Positions 18,089 to 26,920 of a DNA stretch of 64,000 nt are shown one piece after another (position 1 is the stretch's first letter; the number at the start of each line of letters is the position of its first letter). Position numbers and translations under genes: made by a program. The notes below the pieces were generated by a model, which was not told where the DNA came from, did not search any database, and saw nothing but the letters and a program-made list of their open reading frames with translations. This DNA is from Pontiellaceae bacterium B12227. Lineage in GTDB: Bacteria > Verrucomicrobiota > Kiritimatiellia > Kiritimatiellales > Pontiellaceae. Location: the NCBI GenBank assembly GCA_029432775.1, contig JAROAZ010000017.1, positions 62,001-126,000 on the forward strand, in the 5' to 3' direction.

Positions 18089-20062
18089 TTACTTTTTCTT
18101 TTCGAGTTCCTTGATCTGGTCGCGGAGCGTGGCGGCGCGTTCGAATTCAAGTTTTTCAGCGGCTTCCATCATTTCCTGCTGCAGCTGGTGAATGATTTCT
18201 CCGACGCTGTAATCGGCTGTGTCTTCGGCAACAGCGGCTTCCACGGTTTCTTCGGCCGTTTCGTAGATGGTCTTCAGGCTTTCCTGAATCTCTTTCTTGA
18301 TGGCCTGCGGTACAATGCCGTGCTCTTCGTTATAGGCCCGCTGTTTGGCGCGGCGGTGATCGCATTTATCCATCATGCGCTGCATGGAATCGGTAATTTT
18401 TTCCGCATACATAATGACGAGTCCGTCAATATGGCGCGCGGCGCGACCGGCCGTTTGAATCAGCGAGGTTTCTGAGCGCAGGAACCCTTCCTTGTCGGCA
18501 TCAAGAATCGCAACGAGGGAAACTTCCGGCAGGTCGAGTCCTTCGCGCAGCAGGTTGATGCCGATCAGGCAGTCTACTTTGCCGCTGCGCAATTCCCGCA
18601 GCACCTCAACGCGCTCCAGCGCATCGATGTCGGAGTGCAGATAGCTGACCTTCAGGCCGGTCTTCTCCAGATATTCCGTTAAATCTTCCGCGGTGCGCTT
18701 TGTGAGCGTGGTCACGAGGGTGCGCTCGCTGCGTTCAGCCCGGATGCGGATTTCTTCCATCAGGTCGTCGATCTGGTTTTTGAGCGGGCGCAGCTCCACC
18801 GGCGGATCAATGATGCCGGTTGGACGGATGATCTGTTCCACCGGAACGCCGCCGTGTTCGCGTTCATAGGGGCCGGGTGTGGCGGAAAGGAAAAGGATTT
18901 CGTTGGTCACGCCCATGAACTCATCGAAGTCCATCGGCCGGTTGTCGAGCGCAGAGGGAAGCCGGAAGCCGTGATCCACCAGCGTGCGCTTACGGGCCTG
19001 GTCGCCGTTATACATGGCGCGAACCTGCGAGAGCGTGACGTGCGATTCGTCGATGATGGTGAGGAAGTCGTCGGGAAAATAGTCGAGCAGGCATTCCGGC
19101 CGCAAACCGCCTTCGCGGCCGGCAAGGTGGCGGGAATAATTTTCAATGCCGCCGCAAAAGCCGATTTCTTTGAGCATTTCCAGATCGTATTCCGTGCGCA
19201 TCTTCACGCGCTGCGCTTCGATCAGCCGGTTTTCGCGTTCGAAGACCGCCACCTGCTCCACCATCTCGGCCCGTATGGATTCCAGCGCCGCATCGATCTT
19301 GGTTTGCGGCATCACAAAGTGCTTGGCCGGGGAGATCATCATATGCTCGTAGGTTTCGAGCGTATCGCCAGTCAGCGGATCGACCTTTTTAATCGAGTCG
19401 ATTTCATCGCCCCAGAATTCCAGTCGGATGCCGTAGTCCTTGGCGTAGGAGGGAAAGATGTCGAGTGTGTCGCCGCGCACGCGGAAACGGCCGGGGCCCG
19501 GTTCGTAGTCGTTGCGCTCGTATTGAATGTCGACCAGCTTTTTCAGGATCGCATCGCGGTTGGCGGATTCGCCGACCGCGGCACTGACGACCATGGCTTT
19601 ATAGTCTTCCGGGGATCCCAGACCGTAGATGCAGGAGATGGAGGCCACGATGATGACATCCTCCCGGTTCAGCAGGGCATCGGTGGCGGCCAGTCGCAGG
19701 CGCTCGATCTCTTCGTTGATGGAAGAATCTTTTTCAATGAAGGTATCGGTCTGCGGAATGTAGGCTTCCGGCTGATAGTAGTCGTAGTAGGAAACAAAAT
19801 ATTCAACCGCGTTATTTGGGAAGAAGGCCTTGAGCTCGGCATAAAGCTGGGCCGCCAGTGTTTTGTTGTGCGACAGCACCAGCGTCGGACGGCCGTGCCG
19901 GGCGATGGTGTTGGCCACCGTGAAGGTCTTTCCCGAGCCGGTGACCCCTTCCAGGGTCTGGAACTTCCGATGTTTGGAAAGGCCTTTAACCAGTTTTTCA
20001 ATCGCCTCCGGCTGATCGCCGGTCGGCACGAAATCCGCCACTAATTGGAATGTTTTGTCCAT
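18089..20062 (-). CDS. uvrB: Excinuclease ABC subunit B
   Basis: UvrB is the damage-verifying helicase-like subunit of nucleotide excision repair. The start at 20062 (MDKTFQLVADFVPTGDQPEAI) is chosen because the upstream 63 codons run into the divergent sulfatase gene and match nothing in the family; it gives 657 residues, close to the usual 660-670. GVTGSGKT is at 39-46, the beta-hairpin YYDYYQPEAYIP follows, DESHVTL is motif II, and the C-terminal UVR domain (LQQEMMEAAEKLEFERAA) is complete. An exact iterated palindrome at 19949 and a variant at 19965 encode KHRKFQTLE just before the P-loop, so Glu38 stands where E. coli and B. subtilis, as I recall them, have Leu. Confidence 0.96.
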   Translation of the reverse strand: MDKTFQLVADFVPTGDQPEAIEKLVKGLSKHRKFQTLEGVTGSGKTFTVANTIARHGRPTLVLSHNKTLAAQLYAELKAFFPNNAVEYFVSYYDYYQPEAYIPQTDTFIEKDSSINEEIERLRLAATDALLNREDVIIVASISCIYGLGSPEDYKAMVVSAAVGESANRDAILKKLVDIQYERNDYEPGPGRFRVRGDTLDIFPSYAKDYGIRLEFWGDEIDSIKKVDPLTGDTLETYEHMMISPAKHFVMPQTKIDAALESIRAEMVEQVAVFERENRLIEAQRVKMRTEYDLEMLKEIGFCGGIENYSRHLAGREGGLRPECLLDYFPDDFLTIIDESHVTLSQVRAMYNGDQARKRTLVDHGFRLPSALDNRPMDFDEFMGVTNEILFLSATPGPYEREHGGVPVEQIIRPTGIIDPPVELRPLKNQIDDLMEEIRIRAERSERTLVTTLTKRTAEDLTEYLEKTGLKVSYLHSDIDALERVEVLRELRSGKVDCLIGINLLREGLDLPEVSLVAILDADKEGFLRSETSLIQTAGRAARHIDGLVIMYAEKITDSMQRMMDKCDHRRAKQRAYNEEHGIVPQAIKKEIQESLKTIYETAEETVEAAVAEDTADYSVGEIIHQLQQEMMEAAEKLEFERAATLRDQIKELEKKK

Positions 20063-20115
20063 TTGTTGGAGAGTATACACGTTGTCTTTAAAATAAAGCA
20101 AAACCAAGGGGATTG

Positions 20116-21639
20116 ATGATGAGAAGATTTCTATTCGCAGGCCTGTTGTTGGCCGGAATTGTTGCAAATGCTGCCGAACGACCGAATGTGGTGATTCTTT
20201 ACGCCGATGATATGGGGTTCGGGGATCTGGGAGCGAATAATCCTGAATCAAAGATCCCGACGCCGAATTTTGACCGACTGGCGAAGCAGGGAATGCGTTT
20301 CACCGATGGGCACAGCTCCTCGGGCATTTGCACGCCGAGCCGGTTTGCGCTGCTGACGGGGATGCATCATTGGCGGCGTTTCCATGGGATTACGCAGAGT
20401 TTTACAGATACGGTCTTTAAACCCGATGATTTCACCTTAGCCAAAATGTTCAAAGCCAGGGGATACAATACGGCGGCGGTGGGCAAGTGGCATCTGGGCT
20501 GGGGCTTTGATGAGATCAAGCGCAAAAATGCTGCGAGCGAAGAGGTGGTTCAATGGGGCAGGAAAAAGAAGGCCTACAAACCCTCGGCGTTTGATTGGAG
20601 CAAGCCCATTCCGCGCGGCCCGCTGGATCAGGGTTTTGATTATTATTTCGGGGACGGAACCATTAATTTCGCGCCGTATTGTTTTATTGAGAATGACCGG
20701 GTGGTCGAAGCCCCATCGGTAATGATGGATACGAAGCTCTTTAAAGAAATTCCTGAAGGCCGCTGGGAATTCCGCCCGGGACCGATGGTCGATGGCTGGG
20801 ATCCGTATCAGGTCTTGCCGACGCTGGCGGATAAAGCCGTTGCGTGGATTGGTAAGCAGAAAAAGGATCGGCCGTTTTTTATGTATTTTGCCTTCCCGTC
20901 GCCGCATGCGCCGATTATTCCGAACGATGAATTTCGCGGTATGTCCGAAGCCGGACCCTATGGCGACTTTGTGTGCGAAACCGATGCCATGGCCGGTAAA
21001 ATTATCCAGGCCTTGGAAAAGGGCGGTTTTTCAGACAACACCATCATTGTGTTCACCGCGGACAACGGACCGGAAAAATATGCATTTGAGCGCTATAAGA
21101 ACTATGGCCATTGGAGCTCCGGTAACCTGCGGGGACTGAAGCGCGATGTCTGGGAAGGGGGGCATCGTGTTCCGTTCGTGATTAAATGGCCGGGGCGTGT
21201 TCAGGCGGGAGCGATTTCCGACGAAACGGTCAGTCAGGTGGATCTGGCGGCCACGTTTGCCGCGATGCTGGGTTATGATCTGACCGCGAAAGAGGCCGTC
21301 GACAGCTACGATCTCTCACCGGTACTGGACGGCAAAGTCCTTAAGCAGCCGCTGCGCGTGGCGACCGTGCAGAATACGAAAGAAAAGATCTATGGTTTGC
21401 GGAAGGGCGATTGGATGTTTATCAATTCCAAGTCCGGAACACATTCCAAACCCCCTGCATGGTTTTCGCAAGAGCATGGCTATACCGAGGAGAAGACCGC
21501 CGGTCTTCTGTTCAACCTGAAGGACGATCCTTCGCAGAAGCATAACCTCTATTCCAGTCATCCGGAAAAAGCGGCCGAACTGAAGGTGCTGCTCGACCGG
21601 TATGTTGCCGGCGAAGGCTGTGCACCGCATGCAAAATAG
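20116..21639 (+). CDS. Secreted Cys-type sulfatase (arylsulfatase A-like)
   Basis: Hydrolyses sulfate esters, probably on algal or other marine polysaccharides, outside the cytoplasm. A signal peptide ([18 protein letters not shown]) precedes [18 protein letters not shown] with the first metal-binding Asp pair. The formylglycine motif is CTPSR with Cys72, followed by the standard LLTG; GKWHLG and TADNGPEK supply other active-site residues. About 507 residues. The start is ATG 20116 or ATG 20119, both behind AAGGGG. The next gene is a second sulfatase 12 bases on, so the two are probably cotranscribed. The activating enzyme for formylglycine (FGE or anSME) is not in this window. Confidence 0.93.
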   Translation: MMRRFLFAGLLLAGIVANAAERPNVVILYADDMGFGDLGANNPESKIPTPNFDRLAKQGMRFTDGHSSSGICTPSRFALLTGMHHWRRFHGITQSFTDTVFKPDDFTLAKMFKARGYNTAAVGKWHLGWGFDEIKRKNAASEEVVQWGRKKKAYKPSAFDWSKPIPRGPLDQGFDYYFGDGTINFAPYCFIENDRVVEAPSVMMDTKLFKEIPEGRWEFRPGPMVDGWDPYQVLPTLADKAVAWIGKQKKDRPFFMYFAFPSPHAPIIPNDEFRGMSEAGPYGDFVCETDAMAGKIIQALEKGGFSDNTIIVFTADNGPEKYAFERYKNYGHWSSGNLRGLKRDVWEGGHRVPFVIKWPGRVQAGAISDETVSQVDLAATFAAMLGYDLTAKEAVDSYDLSPVLDGKVLKQPLRVATVQNTKEKIYGLRKGDWMFINSKSGTHSKPPAWFSQEHGYTEEKTAGLLFNLKDDPSQKHNLYSSHPEKAAELKVLLDRYVAGEGCAPHAK

Positions 21640-21651
21640 GAGCATCCACAG

Positions 21652-23202
21652 ATGACACGGATTAAAAAGATTTTGGGAATCACGCTTGTGATGGGATTCA
21701 GCGTCCTTGCCGAAGAAAAACCTAACATTCTGTTGATGATGGTGGACGATCTGGGGTTTGCCGATTTCGGTTGTTATGGTTCCGAGATTGAAACGCTCCG
21801 CATCGACCAGCTGGCCGAAGGCGGGCTGCGGTTTTCGCAGTTCTATAATACCGCCAAGTGTCACTCTTCGCGGGTGTGCCTGCTGACGGGGCTCTACTGT
21901 AACCAGGCGGGGAACTCGACGCTGAACAGGGCAACGACGATTGCCGAGGTGCTGGGCCAGGCTGGCTATTTTACTTCAATGTCCGGTAAGTGGCATCTGG
22001 ACAAACAGCCGACGGACTTCGGGTTTCAGCGCTACTGGGGCCATCTTTCCGGCGCAACCGACTTTTTTGTGGGCGACGATACTTTCCGTTTGAACGGTGA
22101 AGTCTGGAACGGCTTCGATGACGATTTCTACACCACCGATGCCAATGTGGATTGGGCGCAAACCTTCATTGGAGAAGCGCTGGAAAGCGGCAAACCGTTC
22201 TTTCACTACATTGCGTTTAATGCACCGCACTATCCGCTGCAGGCACCGAAGGCGGACATTCAGAAATATCTCGGACGCTATGATTCCGGCTGGGATGCCA
22301 TCCGCAAAGAGCGCTTTGCAAAGCAGCAACGGCTCGGGATCTTTCCCGCGGATATGCCGCTTCCGGCTTTGCCGCAGCATATGCCCGGATGGGAAAGCAT
22401 GAGTGATCATGAACGCGAGTTCGAAAGTTTCCGCATGGCCATCTTTGCGGCGATGGTTGACCGGGTGGATCAGAATATCGGGCGGTTGATTGATTGGCTG
22501 GAGGAAAAGGGTGCGCTGGACAATACACTCATCATGCTCTGCTCCGATAACGGGGCCTGTCCGTTTGAACGAAGCAAGAATATCGACATCCCGCCGTGGA
22601 AGGGAAAGTCGTTCTATCTCTACGACGCCAGCTGGGCCACGGTCGGCAATACGCCGCTCAAACACTACAAGCAGACCCAGCACGAAGGCGGCATCTCCTC
22701 ACCTCTGATTGTGTCCTGGCCGAAGCATATCAAAAAGCCGGGTACCTGGGTGAACAGCCCTGGACACCTCGTTGACTTTATGGCGACGTGCATTGATGTC
22801 GGCGACGCGGAATATCCAACCCTTGGAAACATTGAGCCGTTGCAGGGGAAATCGCTCAAGCCACTTTTCCATGGATTGGAAAGAAAGGGGCATGCCGAAC
22901 TCTATTTTGAGTTCAGTGGTTGTCGCGCCTTGCGAGTCGGCGACTGGAAGCTGGTCAGTTTTTATCAGCACCAGTGGGAACTCTATAACATCGCTGAGGA
23001 TCGGGCGGAGCAGAACGATCTGGCCGAACAATATCCCGAAAAGGTGGCCGAGCTGTCGGCCCGCTGGCATAAGCTGGCTGTCGAAAAAGACAAGCTGAAC
23101 CCGAAAAAAAGCAAGCCGGTGAATCAGAAGATCTCTCCCAATGCCAAGCCGACCTGGCATAATTCGAAGGTTTCCAACGATTGGAAAATGCCGGATTTTT
23201 AA
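21652..23202 (+). CDS. Secreted sulfatase with variant CxSxR active-site motif
   Basis: A 516-residue S1-type sulfatase with a signal peptide and KPNILLMMVDDLGFADFGCYG. The residue that becomes formylglycine is Cys70 in AKCHSSRVCLLTG; the third motif position is Ser rather than the usual Pro or Ala. SGKWHLD and CSDNGACPFE match the other conserved blocks, and [12 protein letters not shown] text is replaced by LYNIAEDRAEQNDLA near the end. The C-terminal tail is Lys-rich. Exact iterated palindromes are at 22867 (FHGLE) and 23172 (SNDWK, in the last residues), with a variant at 22814. It likely works with the sulfatase upstream on the same polymer; that is inference. Confidence 0.9.
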   Translation: MTRIKKILGITLVMGFSVLAEEKPNILLMMVDDLGFADFGCYGSEIETLRIDQLAEGGLRFSQFYNTAKCHSSRVCLLTGLYCNQAGNSTLNRATTIAEVLGQAGYFTSMSGKWHLDKQPTDFGFQRYWGHLSGATDFFVGDDTFRLNGEVWNGFDDDFYTTDANVDWAQTFIGEALESGKPFFHYIAFNAPHYPLQAPKADIQKYLGRYDSGWDAIRKERFAKQQRLGIFPADMPLPALPQHMPGWESMSDHEREFESFRMAIFAAMVDRVDQNIGRLIDWLEEKGALDNTLIMLCSDNGACPFERSKNIDIPPWKGKSFYLYDASWATVGNTPLKHYKQTQHEGGISSPLIVSWPKHIKKPGTWVNSPGHLVDFMATCIDVGDAEYPTLGNIEPLQGKSLKPLFHGLERKGHAELYFEFSGCRALRVGDWKLVSFYQHQWELYNIAEDRAEQNDLAEQYPEKVAELSARWHKLAVEKDKLNPKKSKPVNQKISPNAKPTWHNSKVSNDWKMPDF

Positions 23203-23345
23203 GTAGAACGGACATCCTGCCCGTTGCGGCGGAATGCTCCTCCGATCATTCAACGGTTGTATGATTTCAAGGTTCAACGTATATCTGTTTCAGAAGGGTG
23301 GGAATTATTTCAGTATCCTGCTCCATCTATCACACAGGGGGAATT

Positions 23346-24128
23346 ATGGATACGATTGAGCCGGCGACCGTGCCGGAAGAGCCGGTTGATGCAGTAGCTG
23401 CAGAAGAACCTGTAACACCTTTTTCGGTTAAGGCGACCCTCGGATATTCCATTGTGGTCGGTATTATTTCTGTAGTTGTTCAGGTGCTTTTTATCATCGT
23501 GTGGGCAGTCGTGGATGGACTAATCAATGATTCGCTATCCGGAATGGCTTTTGCGGAAAATGGAAATTGTCTACTGGGGTCGGTGCTGTTTTCGTATCCG
23601 TTTATTGTCGGGGCGACGTATCTAATCATTCGCTCCCGGCGTGGCCTGGATTTTTTGTCCTATATCGGTTGGTATGGTTGGCGGACCATGAAGGGGAAAG
23701 CACTGGTTCCCTGGTTTGCTGTGTTGATCGGTTCGATGCTGATCAACGGTCTGCTGATGCACCTTACGGGTGCGACTTCTTCGGAAATGATGGGCAAGTT
23801 GCTGGAATCAACGAATCCGGTTCTTGTGATCGTTATGATGGTTTTCGGGGCTCCGTTGATTGAAGAACTGTTTTTCCGGGGCTTTATGTTCAAAGGGCTG
23901 CAGCATTCGAAAGTCGGCGGAGCAGGCGCTGTGGTCATCACCACGGTAATATGGGCGCTTATTCATGGGGGCCAGTATAATCTGGCTGAGGTCAGCTATC
24001 TCATGGTACTCGGAGGATTATTCGGATATGCCCGTCTGAAGACCAATGCGCTTTGCCTGCCGCTTGCTCTGCACGTTGTAAACAATCTGATTGCAGTGAT
24101 TCCTGCGTTGGTCTGGGGAATGGACTAG
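23346..24128 (+). CDS. CPBP family intramembrane metalloprotease
   Basis: The start at 23346 follows CAGGGGGAATT. The 260-residue protein has an acidic Pro/Glu-rich N-terminal tail and about seven membrane segments. The CPBP (Abi/CAAX protease-like) motifs are visible: EELFFRGFM, with the two Glu and the Arg, then LIHGGQYN and HVVNNLIA with the metal-binding His residues. These proteases process prenylated or membrane-bound peptides, or confer self-immunity; the substrate here is unknown. The stop overlaps the convergent adenosyltransferase gene by 4 bases. Confidence 0.85.
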   Translation: MDTIEPATVPEEPVDAVAAEEPVTPFSVKATLGYSIVVGIISVVVQVLFIIVWAVVDGLINDSLSGMAFAENGNCLLGSVLFSYPFIVGATYLIIRSRRGLDFLSYIGWYGWRTMKGKALVPWFAVLIGSMLINGLLMHLTGATSSEMMGKLLESTNPVLVIVMMVFGAPLIEELFFRGFMFKGLQHSKVGGAGAVVITTVIWALIHGGQYNLAEVSYLMVLGGLFGYARLKTNALCLPLALHVVNNLIAVIPALVWGMD

Positions 24129-24676
24129 CCGTTTTTCGGGTTCACCCAAACTTCGTCGTTGATGCCATCGAGCTTGGAGGCATAGCGGGCGAGAACGAAG
24201 AGGGTGTCGGAAAGGCGGTTAAAGTAAGTCAGCAGAATGGGGTTGGCTTCGGTCGCCTCGCTCAGACTGACGAGTCGGCGTTCCACTTTTCTTGACGCGG
24301 CGCGGGCCACATGCAGGTGTGCGGCGGCTTTTCCGCCGGCCGGCAGGATAAAGTTGGTCAGCGGTTCGAGCTTCTCTTCCACGTCGTCGATCAGCTCTTC
24401 CATGGCCGTTATATTGGCCTCGGAAATATAGGGAAGGCGACGATCGTGCGTTACATTGGTGACTTCTGAGCCGGCAACCAGCAGGAGGCTCTGATAGCTT
24501 TTCAGGATCCCGTTGAGCTGCTCGTCTTCCACATAGGAACGGGCGAGGCCAATGGCCGAGTTACATTCATCGATTGAACCCTGAACCTCCATCTGCGGAT
24601 CGTTCTTCGGCACGCGGGTTCCATCAAACCGTCCGGTTTCGCCTTTGTCTCCGGTCTTAGTAAAAATCTTGGGCAT
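24125..24676 (-). CDS. ATP:cob(I)alamin adenosyltransferase, PduO type
   Basis: It transfers the adenosyl group of ATP to cob(I)alamin, giving adenosylcobalamin. The ATP-binding N terminus IFTKTGDKGETGRFDGTRVPK, the QGSIDECNSAIGLA helix and the RAASRKVERRLVSL and YFNRLSDTLFVLAR blocks are those of the PduO/MMAB family; 183 residues is a normal single-domain length. RBS GGAGAAACCC precedes the ATG. No B12-dependent mutase or diol dehydratase is adjacent, and the B12-binding radical SAM enzyme at 1.1 kb would use methylcobalamin or hydroxocobalamin rather than this form. Confidence 0.93.
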   Translation of the reverse strand: MPKIFTKTGDKGETGRFDGTRVPKNDPQMEVQGSIDECNSAIGLARSYVEDEQLNGILKSYQSLLLVAGSEVTNVTHDRRLPYISEANITAMEELIDDVEEKLEPLTNFILPAGGKAAAHLHVARAASRKVERRLVSLSEATEANPILLTYFNRLSDTLFVLARYASKLDGINDEVWVNPKNG

Positions 24677-24745
24677 GGGTTTCTCCTGTATTATCTAATG
24701 CTATTCAGACTAATACAGGATGTGTACAGAGAGCGAGAGAAGTAA

Positions 24746-26332
24746 TTAGCGTTCTCTAATCCTGAAAAAGCAGCCGGCTTCTATGGGTTCATTAAGAACC
24801 CATAGTCCTTCAGAGAGGGTGTTTGTTTTAACAGGTTCCCAGTGTTCGCGGGTAAGGGCATCTGTTTTTTCCAATACGAGAGTAGGGGTGCTGAAGGCTG
24901 CAATGTTCAGTTCAACTGAGCTCGTCAGCAAAAGGGGTGGTAGAATTCTATACTCTTCAAAGGTATGTCGCATATTTGTAGGGATGCCCGCCAACGTGTC
25001 TTCCCAACCAGTAGATCCATGAAGATAGTATATTTCTGCGGAATCACTATCCTTAAAGGCAGCTGCACTGACTGTCGTTGGAGGTGAGCCACTGAAACAT
25101 ACTGAGCGGAGCTGCGTGCATCCTGAAAATGCAAAGCCTCCGACGGTATCTATATTTTCGGGAAGTATGATTTTTTCCAGTGATGTGCAATCCATAAACA
25201 TGAATGACGGGAGGCTGGTCAGAGTGCTCGGGAGAATAACCTCGACCAGGTTGTCGCATGAGACGAATGGTGAATCATTGAAGAATGTGACTGCTTCAGG
25301 GATTTTGATACGTGTTAGGCTATCGCAGTTGCGGAATGCGCTACCGCCGATCCATGTTACGGTCTCTGGAATAATGACATTGGTCAGGCTGTAGCATTCG
25401 TCAAACAAGCCTGGAGGAATGCGGGTTGTTCCTTCGGGAATAATGAACTCCTGCAGACTTTCGCAATAGGCAAAGGAGGCGTAGCCGAGTTCCTTGATCC
25501 CTGCAGTGGTTGAGACCTTCTCTAGTTTTTTGCAATTCCGAAAAGCCCAGTCGCCGATTTCCATCACATTGGTCGACATGGAGATCCGGGTCATGTTGAT
25601 GCAGTCCCGGAATGCTTCATCACCTAGTTCACAAACCGTGACGGGGACATGTATGGTGCCTGAAATTGTTTTCGGTGCTTCCAGCAGGATGCTTTGATCT
25701 TTGTTGTAGAGAATGCCGTTCGTGTCGGAGCTGAAAAGCGGGTTGTCTGGATGAACCGAAATATATTCCAGAGAAAGGCATCCTTGAAATAGAGGTGCCG
25801 GAATATCGGATACGGTGGCTGGCAGCTCGATTGATTTGAGCGCTCCGCAATTCATGAAAACAGCGTAATCGATATTTGATACTGAATTCCCGAGGGTAAC
25901 TTGAGTTAAACCATCGCAGTCGAGGAAAACAGAGCTTTGTATCTCAGTTACTGAGTCTGGGATGTTAACTGTTTTCAGTAGGTCACAGTGAGCAAATGCG
26001 GACGAGCCGATGAACTTCAGGTTTAATGGAAGGATGAGTTCCTGGAGATTCCTGCAGTCGAAAAAGGCTTCCCTGCCGATGGAGGTGACGCTGTCCGGAA
26101 TCACAACATTGGTCAGGCTCATATGGCTGTGAAAAGCAACCTGAGATATAATGGTAACAGGTTTCCCGTCGATCATGTCGGGAATGATTACATCAATGTC
26201 GCCACCGTTATAATGATCAATACTGACAGTGCTTTCGCTGTTCGTTGAATACGTGAAGTCGCCCCATTCCATCCCCCATGCATTCAATGTGATTAAACAA
26301 ACATATAGTCCAAGCGCTTTAAACCATCTCAT
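24746..26332 (-). CDS. Secreted BspA-type leucine-rich repeat protein
   Basis: The 528-residue protein starts with a signal peptide (RWFKALGLYVCLITLNAWG) and then holds some fourteen LRR_5 repeats of the form LTxVxIPDSVTxIGxxAFxxC, each about 23 residues. This is the BspA family, seen in surface proteins that bind host or matrix proteins. Two repeats are irregular where ISVHPDNPLFSSDTNGILYNKD interrupts the run, which is common in the family. The C terminus is a small beta-rich domain ending WVLNEPIEAGCFFRIRER, similar to the ends of other exported proteins in this phylum. No iterated palindrome is inside the gene. A palindrome flanked by direct repeats lies just upstream (26347-26384). Confidence 0.85.
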   Translation of the reverse strand: MRWFKALGLYVCLITLNAWGMEWGDFTYSTNSESTVSIDHYNGGDIDVIIPDMIDGKPVTIISQVAFHSHMSLTNVVIPDSVTSIGREAFFDCRNLQELILPLNLKFIGSSAFAHCDLLKTVNIPDSVTEIQSSVFLDCDGLTQVTLGNSVSNIDYAVFMNCGALKSIELPATVSDIPAPLFQGCLSLEYISVHPDNPLFSSDTNGILYNKDQSILLEAPKTISGTIHVPVTVCELGDEAFRDCINMTRISMSTNVMEIGDWAFRNCKKLEKVSTTAGIKELGYASFAYCESLQEFIIPEGTTRIPPGLFDECYSLTNVIIPETVTWIGGSAFRNCDSLTRIKIPEAVTFFNDSPFVSCDNLVEVILPSTLTSLPSFMFMDCTSLEKIILPENIDTVGGFAFSGCTQLRSVCFSGSPPTTVSAAAFKDSDSAEIYYLHGSTGWEDTLAGIPTNMRHTFEEYRILPPLLLTSSVELNIAAFSTPTLVLEKTDALTREHWEPVKTNTLSEGLWVLNEPIEAGCFFRIRER

Positions 26333-26346
26333 CGACGCCTTCCCCC

Positions 26347-26384
26347 AACGTGATTATGAAAAATCATAATTCAAATAACGTGAT
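26347..26384. promoter_or_regulatory. Operator-like palindrome upstream of the LRR gene
   Basis: ATTATGA (26353-26359), AAAA, TCATAAT (26364-26370) is a perfect 7-bp inverted repeat, flanked by two AACGTGAT direct repeats at 26347-26354 and 26377-26384. It is 15-52 bases from the LRR start codon. A regulator-binding role is inferred. Confidence 0.45.
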
Positions 26385-26470
26385 CGGGTGTCGAGATTTT
26401 TTTCAAGCAGTTGGTCACGGAGACCGGGTTCCGGTTCCAATGTTTGGAAGATTAATGCGGGTTAGAAGGG

Positions 26471-26920
26471 TTAAACACTCAATCCGTGGATAAATTTGCG
26501 AAGGACCTGCTCGGGAACTTTGCGGTAGTTGCGGTGGCCGTCTTTGCGGAAGAAGGAGCCGAGCTCGGCTTTGGTGACCTCGAATTCAGCCTTTTTGAAT
26601 ACGGCCAGCACGCCGTCTTCTTTCAGTTCGAGCGCAATGCGGAGTTTTTTAAGGACTTCATTATTGGAAAGAAATTCAACGGGTTCCGGAGCCTTTCCGG
26701 AAGGGTGGGGGCCGCGTTTCTCAATGATGAGTCCATCCAGAAAACGACAAAGGTCGGCATCTTTCAACTTCGTAAAGCCCGGTTCGTCTTCCCGCTTCAG
26801 CCAGTTAATGACTTCCTCTTCTTTGATGGCCCGGCCGGTCTTGGCAATCAGGTCCGCCACGGCGGCGTCATTAATCTTCAGCGCATAGCGCAGGCGGCGG
26901 AGCGTGTCGTTATTGGTCAT
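26471..26920 (-). CDS. DUF1456 (YehS-like) protein
   Basis: Two tandem copies of the roughly 65-residue DUF1456 unit are visible: NDTLRRLRYALKINDAAVADLI and, from residue 79, NNEVLKKLRIALELKEDGVLAVF, each ending in a stretch like DADLCRFLDGLI or EQVLRKFIHGL. E. coli YehS has the same layout and length (about 150). No biochemical function is established as far as I know. It overlaps the desaturase gene upstream by 11 bases, so the two are cotranscribed. An exact iterated palindrome lies between genes at 26435, downstream of its stop. Confidence 0.9.
   Translation of the reverse strand: MTNNDTLRRLRYALKINDAAVADLIAKTGRAIKEEEVINWLKREDEPGFTKLKDADLCRFLDGLIIEKRGPHPSGKAPEPVEFLSNNEVLKKLRIALELKEDGVLAVFKKAEFEVTKAELGSFFRKDGHRNYRKVPEQVLRKFIHGLSV

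Noticed and set aside
18854..20044. 396-codon forward frame opposite uvrB
   Set aside because: uvrB is full-length and unambiguous on the minus strand; the frame has no family features.
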